From: Zantedeschia hybrid cultivar
Lineage: Eukaryota; Streptophyta; Magnoliopsida; Alismatales; Araceae
Length of the DNA stretch: 64,000 bases
Reading direction: 5' to 3'
Assembly (NCBI GenBank): GCA_030544215.1
Contig: JARZZO010000014.1
Span: 37,353,734-37,417,733, forward strand
Shown here: positions 56,459 through 64,000 of the stretch, piece after piece
How the letters are laid out: each line of letters opens with the position of its first letter
How positions within the stretch are numbered: position 1 is the first letter of the stretch
Position numbers and translations under genes: made by a program
Notes under the pieces: generated by a model
Told to the model about the DNA's origin: nothing
Seen by the model: the letters and a program-made list of their open reading frames with translations, nothing else
Database searches by the model: none

Positions 56459-58103
56459 ATAAAAAACTAAAGTTCTATCACGACAAGGATAAATTTAAAT
56501 ACCTTCTTTTATACAGATAAGTATATTAGCAATAGAAGTTCACTACAGAAATTATCTTTCGATAGGGTTATTAACTGTATGGACCTTTCTCTTTCCCCGG
56601 TGTTTCGCCACTCATAAGCACCTCGCGGTACTCGAGGGGTCGCTAGACCGTAGCACGGGCCTATTTTGTTCTCTTCTGCCGAGGGGCATGAGAGGGGATT
56701 GTTATGACTTGCTGCATGCAATGTCTCACTGATGTAACGTAAAAAAAGTAATTTAAATTCTTTTAAAAGTTCGATCTCACGTGTCCTACATATTTTGCAT
56801 AATATGATGTTCAATTTGACAATTTAAAAAACTCTAAAAAATTAAAAATTATTATTGAACTTGATCTATTAAAAAAAAATCATTATTCATTGAAATGTAA
56901 TTTTTATTTTAAAAAAAAATTAACTCATTTAATCAGAAATCAAATCATACAAACATATAAGATATTCAGGAGCCGACCTTAAAAAAGTTTCAAAACAACA
57001 ATAACCCAATAGACCGTCCTTATATGAGGGCCCGCGCTTCCGGCAGACCAACGGCCTCATCGCGCGGCCACTTCGATTCGAGTGTCAAGAACTGACACCA
57101 GTAAATCCTCCCCGGTCTCCCTGAATTCTCCATTATTTATCTAAGCCACACGAATTTACGTTCATAACCATCGTTCTGGTTGTACATTCTAAATTTTCCT
57201 CGTTGATAAAAGTAATGGTCGTACATTCTAAATATTCCTCGTCGATAAAAGTGTTCTAAAGATTCGACCACATTTTTGGTTAATTAGGCTGCTCGCTTCC
57301 TTGTAATTTGTTGCAAATAGGTAGACCAGTGGGCCGAGTCAGCGGGCCAAAGGAGACCCGAAACCATGACCGACAGAAATTCACAAGAGCACTTTGTTAG
57401 ATCACCATATTTTCAGATTGGTTTCTTCCCAATGTGTAACTTATAACGTATGTTAAGAAAAAAAAGAGTTCAGAATTTTTTGTCAGTTTCAAGTTTCATC
57501 TAATTCATTTGGATTGCAATTTTAGATAAGTCAACTCAAATTCGAGTGGATCAACCTAATAGTTGTTGGTGGTTAAGTGATATGGCCAAACAAAGCTCAA
57601 ATATCCCAGACGGTTTGGGTTTTTGAATATGCTCAAGGGTTATTTCCCAATGTGCGTGATGTGGTGGAGACCGTTTATGAGGAAACGAAGAATCTGGTCA
57701 AGACTTATCTCCCCACGTGTGCAAAGTGGTGGAGGCGGTTACGGCAGGGACGGAAGTGGCTAATGGAGAAAGCCTCCATATAAAGGAAACCTAGGTAGGA
57801 AAGAGAACTCACCTTGGGTTAGTCATCAGAACCCACATCTCTCTCTCTCTCTACGTGTGATTTAACACTAATATCAGTAGTATAAGATCCTCTATCGCAC
57901 CCCTACTCTGCCCGCCGCTCCGCCGTCGTGCCCCATCGCGCCATTCTGCCATGCCTGCCGCACTGCGATGTCGTGCCCCACCCGCCGCACTGCCGCTATG
58001 ACACTGTTGCCCGCCGCGTCACTCCACCGCACCGATGTTGCCCACTGCGGCTTCCCTACTGCTGCACGGCAAACTGCTCTGCCACCGCCACACACTTCAG
58101 CAC
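56459..58103. other. Intergenic region upstream of pPGM
   Basis: No gene can be supported. 57890-58090 is GC-rich with many CCGCC/GCCGC motifs and may be coding or promoter-derived sequence of a lost element; an open frame of 126 codons on the minus strand covers it but continues into the LTR and resembles nothing known. 57836-57851 is a short CT repeat. Confidence 0.4.
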
Positions 58104-59059
58104 TGTAAGGAATCGTCGGAATGCAGCGAAAATATAAAACGATTCTAAGTATCGGATTGTTGGGATTGAAAAACGGACTAAATAAAATATACGGGAAGAA
58201 CCGTTCCTCACCTTTACAGGATTTCAAATCTCCCGTAGATTGAACAGTTTCGGTAATCGCGCACGTGCACAATCTCTAGAAGTATCCACACGATCTCTCG
58301 ACGCAAACGCGATTTCTTTTTCGGCTTGGGTACTTCGATCCGATCTCAAATCTACCATGCAGTTGAGAAGAGAGAGAGTCTATCTTTCTTCAAGAGAGAG
58401 AGAGGAGAGAGAAAACTCCAAAGGTGTATTGTACGTGTACATCCACCATCCACCCCTTGGCCTCCTTTTATAACAGTTATAGATAAAGTCAATGATTAAT
58501 TCTCATAATTATCCAAGAGCTTAACCTTTGATAATTCTTCATTTAAATATTCATGTTTATCCTGCGGCTTTTCACAAAAATTCAGATAAATATAATATTT
58601 AACATCTCTCACCGTCTTACGATAGCTCTTATGTGTGTGACCCTCTAGGCCCATATATCAGTCTAGTTTCTGATTCACTAAACTTAGAACTAATTCTGAA
58701 GTTTAGTATTTATTAATTATTATTTAATAATCATATGTTAAACAATTAATTCAATAAATAAGTGGTTTATCATCTTATAATAAATCCACTTGACCTTCTA
58801 ACTATGAACGGCACCAAACACTACCTCATGATCTCAGAAGATATAAAGGATAATTTTTCCTTTATTTGAACATTTCCGTCTGCAGATACCACACAGATAA
58901 AATCATTTATTCATCTAATGTCCCAATAATGCAAGAGTATGGTTTCATAGTCAAACCCTTTATCGCATTATTTAGATGAATTCTAGTACTCAGTTAACTT
59001 TTAGAAAGACATCTCTTTCAGTTGACTCTGGCCAGAGATTTATGTGTACACATCCATAG
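58104..59059 (-). repeat. LTR-related sequence A, inverted relative to its neighbour
   Basis: It begins TGTAAGGAATCG, the same kind of end as LTR C (TGTAAGGATCG at 62904). The segment GTGTGACCCTCTAGGCCC with the following TCAGTCTAGTTT (58634-58670) is the inverse of GGACTGGTACTTGGGCCTAGAGGGTCACAC at 60064-60094 in LTR B (given here in parts by position). It is therefore a related LTR read on the minus strand. The start of this LTR on its far side is not found and is probably truncated by LTR B. Confidence 0.45.
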
Positions 59060-60603
59060 TGTTAGTTTTAGGTGGCCTACAAGCCAATCTGACTATGTAA
59101 ATCTCGTTCATTTATTAATATAATGGCATAATATTCATTATGTGTAAATCGCATTAATTCTCGTTTCATAATGAAGTCCGTGAATATGTGCTATAGTGAT
59201 CAGATTATGATGAGATCATACTAATGAGACTGATCACTTAAACACACATATTCTTAATTGTTCCTAGTCGGAGGATATCCGAGAAGGACATCGGATATCC
59301 GGTTAGACTAGTACATATTACTCCTGCTCATATGATGAGGGTGACTGATCTCATAAGTCACTTGTGTGGATACACTAAGGGGAATCTGTAGATACTCATT
59401 GGAGAATAAGTTCACTGAACTGATCCGACTGAATCGCTGGATGGTATTGTACCTCACTGTCAACCAGCTTGATTCTATTGTCGCAGTTGCGTGGATGGTC
59501 CTCAGACCTGAGACACCAAGGACACCTTGTCGGTGGACTTCTGTGCTTTGACCTTGGTTTACGAATCTCTAGCCACGGGATTCTAATACGTCAAGGATTG
59601 GGTAGAGCAGAATACCGTCGAAGGGAATTGTGTGTCAATAAGGAATCATTCGCTCTCGGTACTTAGAGAGAGAATGCTCTAGGAAGGATGCGCGGAAGTC
59701 CCTGGCCAGGGCGGACGATAATATCGGGAAAGGAGTTTTCCGATATTCATCAGCAGCATCCAATCCAAGTATGTCGACCGGTTAGGGTTTGAAAGCTCGC
59801 CATACCCTGAGTTGACTCGAGAGCATTGTACGAATGAAGGATTATATCCACGTGGTAACTGTCGGCGGAAAGGTTCCAAGAGTGGGTTACTTAACCCCAA
59901 TACCTTCCGAGTTCACGCGGTGTTTCTTGGCACCCAACGTGATCGGAGGCCCGGTCGAATTCGATGTGCGACATCAATTCGATTGATTAATTAATTAATA
60001 AAGAGTTAATTAATTGATTAATAAAGCCAGTGAGGAGTCACTGAGCTTGTTGGGCCATTAACTGGACTGGTACTTGGGCCTAGAGGGTCACACGCAAATG
60101 ATTCTCAAGGCGATGGATAAATAAGTGGGTTTTATACAAACCGGGGGTTTTTATGAAAAACCGCGCGGTTAGTATAAAACATAGCGAACGGGCTGAGCAG
60201 GCCAAGCTGCTGCTAACCCTAGCCGCCCCTCCTCAGTTTCTCTCTCTCTCTGGCGTCCAGACAGATCCATATCTGCTCCGCCACTTCTCCGAATCCCGTT
60301 CGACGGGAAATCGTCCGCGCGTTGCGGTGACCGGCGGATGTTTTGTGGGCTGCGAAGAACGAGGAACGCGAGGATATCCGTCACCGGGAGGATCGCGTGG
60401 ACTTCGCTAGAGGCCGGGCGTTTGCGCGGCTTGCGGTGTCGCACCGACGGAACCGAACGGTTGCGGATTCGAATCCGCACACGGTGAGAATCGATTATCC
60501 GATAATCGTAGTTTTAGTTTTTCGAAACGGGAACGGATCACTGTTTAATTTTTTTTTTTTTCCGCTGCGTGAGCGATCCAGAGAAACCCGAGATAACCCA
60601 ACA
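59060..60603 (+). repeat. LTR B: 5' LTR of a copia-type element
   Basis: It starts TGTTAGTTTTAGGTGG and ends ATAACCCAACA; a primer-binding site follows at once. Its first 350 bp match the reverse complement of 63540-63882 (LTR C), including TTCATTATGTGTAAATCG and GGTGACTG-TCTCA-AAGTCACTTGTGT-type segments. GGGTTTTATACAAACC near 60128-60143 may be the TATA region. 60460-60530 matches 62990-63040 inverted. Length 1544 bp, longer than LTR C, owing to insertions between 59500 and 60000. Confidence 0.7.
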
Positions 60604-60604
60604 G

Positions 60605-60616
60605 TGGTATCAGAGC
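60605..60616 (+). other. Primer-binding site next to LTR B
   Basis: TGGTATCAGAGC, perfect initiator-Met priming sequence one base after the LTR end. Confidence 0.9.
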
Positions 60617-61029
60617 CAGGTTCCACTGTTTCTCGTCCCGTTTCGATCTCTAAATTAATTTTTCATGAGTTATTCCATGTGTTTAATCCGATTAAAATGA
60701 CGGAATAGTGTTCATAAGATGAACACAAATAATTAGATTATTTTTCTGCAATTTAAGATAAGTGACTAAAAAGATTGATCACATTATCATGATCTCATCA
60801 TGATTCAATATCCTATACATTTGTCTACGGACCTTCATTACAATAGTTAAGTTGCGAGAACTATATATAATGAAATAATTACCTTTATTAATATTTCGAA
60901 CTAGATTGTACACTGATTGGCTTTGAGACTACCCAATTCTATCATTCTCCTACTTGGTCTACAGCCAGTATCTAACCAGCCAATTGGTCTAATGCTGGAA
61001 CTGAGATTCTAGACAAAATCCAAGTAACA

Positions 61030-61765
61030 ACAATCCTGAATAGCCTGCCTACTTGGATGTATGATTATCACTTGTATTCTTGTGAGCTATCATGTCTATC
61101 AGTAGACATAAATGGGGAGAAGAATCATATAGATCCCATGAATTTTAATGATGCAATAAAATCGAAAGAATCTGATCTATGATAGAAAGCCATAGAAGAA
61201 GAAATTGATTTCATAACAAGGAAGAACGTATGGGAACTATGTGAATTGCATAAGAATAGAAAAGTTATTAGATGCAAGTGGATATTCAAGAAAAAGGTCT
61301 GTGTAGATGGATCTATCGATGAATATAAAGCTCAGTTAGTTGCCAAGGGGTGTACACAGAAGGCAGGAATATATTTTAAAGAAATTTATTCTCTTGTAGC
61401 TAAGTTTGTATCTATTATGATGGTCTAAGCTATTGTTGCACATCTTGACTTAGAACTCTTCTAGATAGATATTAAGACTGCATTCCTTAATGAAGAGTTG
61501 GAGGAAGATATATATATGAAACAACCTGAAAAATTTTAGGTAGAAGGACAGGAGAATAAAGTGTGTAAACTTAAAAAATCTTGTATGACTTGAAGCAGTC
61601 TGCTAGACAGTAGTATCTCAAATTTCATGATGTGGTTATTCAACTTGGGTTTATTTCAAATTAGTTGGACAACTATGTGTATATCATGAAGAGTAAGAGA
61701 AAGTATGTTATATTATCCTTGTGTGTATGTGATATTTTGCTCACTAGGAATGACATGGATGTTGC
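61030..61765 (+). pseudogene. Ty1/copia reverse transcriptase remnant
   Basis: Translation reads AIEEEIDFITRKNVWELCELHKNRKVIRCKWIFKKK in parts (61190-61290), then DEYKAQLVAKGCTQKAGIYF, EIYSLVAKFVSI, a stop, LDLELF, a stop, IDIKTAFLNEELEEDIYMKQPEKF. These are the opening motifs of copia reverse transcriptase (VGCKWVFKxK; ARLVAKGYTQ; DVKTAFLNGxLxExVYMxQPxGF). At least four stops interrupt it. It probably belongs to the element begun by LTR B, with gag and integrase deleted. Confidence 0.85.
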
Positions 61766-61772
61766 CCAACTA

Positions 61773-62840
61773 TGTATAACCCAGAGGGGGGTTGAATGGG
61801 TTTCTAAAAATTAAATAAAGATTAACTTGGTAAAATGTAGAACTAAATCTGATTAGACAGAAGGTGGGAGAGACAAGGAGTAAACACACAATGAATTTAG
61901 AGATGTATATTGGTTCGGTCTTTCTAGACTTACATCCAGTCCTCAAACAAACTCTTAGATTTTCACTTTACAAGATACAAACCCCTTGTTGGTTATCAAC
62001 CACATCCTGCACACAAGGTAGGTTTTTCCTTTCAACAAAGGGAAACAATTCAACTAGCACACTAGGTAGGTCTTCTCTTTTTACAAAGAAGAACAACACA
62101 CTCTGCACACCAAGCAGGTCTTTCCTTTCAACAAAGGGGAACAACACATCCTGCATACTAGGCATGTCTTCTCTTCCATAACCAGAAAGAGGAATAACAA
62201 CACCTGTAATGTAAAATGAGTACAAAAATGCCTTTTGATAGGCTGGTATACAATGTAACACAGAAGCACATATTAAGACTAAAAAGCTATAAATAAAAGA
62301 TGCAATGCTTGATATGGCTAGAGACCCTAGAGCTGGTGATATGTGGATCAACTTAAAGCTCTTTCTCTCAGGCTATCTCGACTGTGATTGAGGCTCTTTT
62401 GATGTAGCAACAAAGTCCTTCTTCTTCTTCTTCAGTGAAGCTCTCTCTTTTCTTTTGAATCTCTCTACATTCTACCTCCTGTATTTTTCCTTGTGTTCTT
62501 CTGTTTTGAAGCTTCAAAATGCAGGACATATATATATTGTCTGTAGAATTTGCCCGTTAGACAGTAGAACAGAATCCGTTAGATAGTATGTTCAGCTTTG
62601 TTAGATGAAGGTTTCCCACTGAGTCTAACATTTGAAATTCTTGAGATAAATAAAAATACTTCTAATATTTAGAAGCTTCTCGCTAACCAGGTTCTTATAG
62701 TCTAGAGCACTCAGGTACAACCTTAGACTGGTTGGTAAACTTCTTATCAAAAATATGAAACAAAAGAACATCAAAAAAGCAACCATGTTTTTTCTGCCTA
62801 GTCTGTTAGTATAGCATAAAATCCATTAAAAAAGATTCTA
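61773..62840 (-). repeat. LTR of the TAATCGATT-rich copia-like family, copy 3 (far end)
   Basis: It opens TGTATAACCCAGAGGGGGG followed by TTGAATGGG, the usual inverted end of SIRE-like copia LTRs, inserted right after the reverse transcriptase remnant. 61910-62000 matches 20920-21010 in style ('ggttc...acttacatcca-tcctcaaac', then 'gatacaaaccccttgttgg'). The other end near 62840 is approximate. Confidence 0.5.
62008..62190 (+). repeat. 48-bp tandem repeats, about four units
   Basis: Units of about 48 bp start near 62006, 62053, 62101 and 62149, each with GCACAC-A-G-AGGT-TT-CTTT and ACAAAGGGAAACAA. In one plus-strand frame they translate to a 16-residue repeat (GRFFLSTKGNNSTSTL-like) without a stop through more than three units. 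Copy 2 has related units at 21045-21130. Confidence 0.8.
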
Positions 62841-62903
62841 TGATGCAAAACAACTTAGAAAAGATGTCAAGAGTTAAATATAGTCATCCTCTCATATTGA
62901 CAG

Positions 62904-63882
62904 TGTAAGGATCGGGTAAGGCTTCATAGCACACAATGGAATAATAAAATTAATATTCTATCCCACTATCACCGATTTGTTTCGATAAAAAGCCACAAAA
63001 TGGAGATTCAAAAATCACCTTGTGCGAATTCGAATCCGTGTTTCTTTTGTTCCGAATGAGAGATGCCATCAGCCACGCAGATGCCCGGCCTCTAGTGGTA
63101 TCCACGTGGTCTTCCTGTTGCGGGGTCGTCCTCGTGTCCTTGCTTGAATTGGCAGTCGTGCCATGCTTCTGAATCCGTTGAGATCGTCGAGGCATGCAGA
63201 TGAAGAAATCCCGACGAGCAGGAGTTGCGGCGCATAGAAGACAGATGCTAGAGAGCTCCCCTGGGGGGGTGCCCAGAGCACAGTATGAGAGAGAGGAGGG
63301 GACGGCTAGGGCTGCTCTGGAACTTGGCCTAGGGCAGTCCTCTTCGCTATCTTTTATATGAAGTCTGATGGTTTTTCATAAAAACCCCCAATTAATATTC
63401 TAGAAGTCCAAAAGTCATAGTCAAAGCGTAGAAGTCCACCTACAAGGAGTCTTTGATGTCTTAGGTCCAAGGACCATCCACGCTAGTTGACAATCAAGTA
63501 ACTTACTATCCAGCGATCCATATCGAATCACTTCAGTGAACTCATTCCCCAATGGGCACCTAGTAACATAGTGTCTCTACATAAGTGACTGTGAGACCAG
63601 TCACCCTCATCATATGAGTAGAAGTAACATGTACTAGTCTAACCAGAAGTCCGCTATCCTTTACGGACATCCACTGACTAGGAATAATTAAGAATGCATG
63701 TTTGTAGATTATCAGTCTCATTATTGTGAATTCATCACAATCTGACAATCATTGCATGCATTTATGGACTTCGCTATGATATGATTAATATTAAACGATT
63801 TACACATAATGAATATATATTGTCATTTATAAATGAACAATAATAAGTTTGATTGGCGTATAGGCCATACATAGAACTAATA
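62904..63882 (-). repeat. LTR C: 3' LTR of a copia-type element running off the window
   Basis: On the minus strand it starts TATTAGTTCTATG (expected TGTTAG) right after the polypurine-type tract AACTGGGAGAT (63883-63893), and ends CGATCCTTACA at 62904. The internal side is therefore to the right, beyond the window. It is the same family as LTR B, in opposite orientation. The minus-strand frame at 63069-63281 is LTR leader sequence, not a gene. Confidence 0.7.
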
Positions 63883-64000
63883 ATCTCCCAGTTGGACTAA
63901 ATCCAATCACGCCTGTGTTGTTTCTGTTGGGATCGGTCGTAACCCCGGGAAATCACAGAAGCAGAAGAACGTAAAATAAAATAATTTCCCAAACCAGTTC
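63883..64000. other. Internal side of the element with LTR C, truncated by the window
   Basis: After the polypurine tract the sequence reads a short stretch and then TGTTGGGATCGG at 63926, which itself looks like the start of another LTR (TGTTGGGAT). Too little is visible to decide. Confidence 0.3.

Noticed and set aside
57892..58272. A 126-codon minus-strand frame near the GC-rich block
   Set aside because: It spans the boundary of LTR A at 58104 and resembles no family; it appears to be chance in GC-rich sequence.
1..64000. tRNA or rRNA genes
   Set aside because: Reading for A/B-box and T-loop patterns found only primer-binding sites complementary to initiator tRNA-Met; no complete cloverleaf was seen. 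A tRNAscan-SE run would settle this.

Overview
This is a plant (angiosperm) nuclear chromosome segment. The evidence is a spliced 22-exon nuclear gene for a chloroplast enzyme, canonical GT-AG introns, and a dense load of typical plant transposons (CACTA, hAT and Tourist-like DNA elements, L1- and RTE-type LINEs, Ty1/copia and Ty3/gypsy LTR elements, a TRIM, and a plant-mobile-domain gene). Very long repeat-filled introns would fit a large-intron monocot such as a palm or orchid, but that is a guess; the sequence does not fix the species.

Only one host gene can be supported. It encodes plastidic phosphoglucomutase (pPGM), lies on the minus strand, and runs from the start codon at 55610 to the stop at 11536. 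All 22 coding exons can be placed; together they give 1914 nt (637 residues plus stop) with no frameshift, no internal stop and all signature motifs present. The coding sequence is about 4% of a 44-kb gene; intron 10 alone is 27,953 bp (19830-47782). The enzyme interconverts glucose-6-phosphate and glucose-1-phosphate in the plastid and so feeds and drains starch.

Layout. 1-4280: an LTR of a TAATCGATT-rich copia-like family, split by a TRIM, then a decayed CACTA transposase. 4281-11535: mostly unclassified AT-rich sequence with motif-rich dispersed repeats, downstream of pPGM. 11536-19829: pPGM exons 22 to 11, with a hAT-like non-autonomous element in intron 13. 19830-47782: intron 10, a nested pile of transposons: a second TAATCGATT-family LTR, an RTE LINE 3' end, two hAT MITEs with perfect 8-bp target duplications, two L1-type LINE fragments, a copia gag-protease fragment, a large non-autonomous gypsy-type element carrying a plant-mobile-domain gene arranged as a long inverted repeat, and a tandem array of hairpin-like units. 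47783-55610: exons 10 to 1, with a hAT transposase 3' part, a CCHC zinc-knuckle fragment and a LINE in introns 8 and 5. 55611-58100: upstream region with a Tourist-like MITE. 58104-64000: three related copia-type LTRs in alternating orientation, one with a primer-binding site and decayed reverse transcriptase.

The transposons do not work together with pPGM in any way the sequence shows; they are passengers in its introns. The points most worth following up are the inverted-repeat plant-mobile-domain locus (36546-39016), which could fold into a long double-stranded RNA, the two hAT MITEs built from CGGTATCGG/CCGGTACC arrays, and how a gene with a 28-kb transposon-filled intron is spliced.
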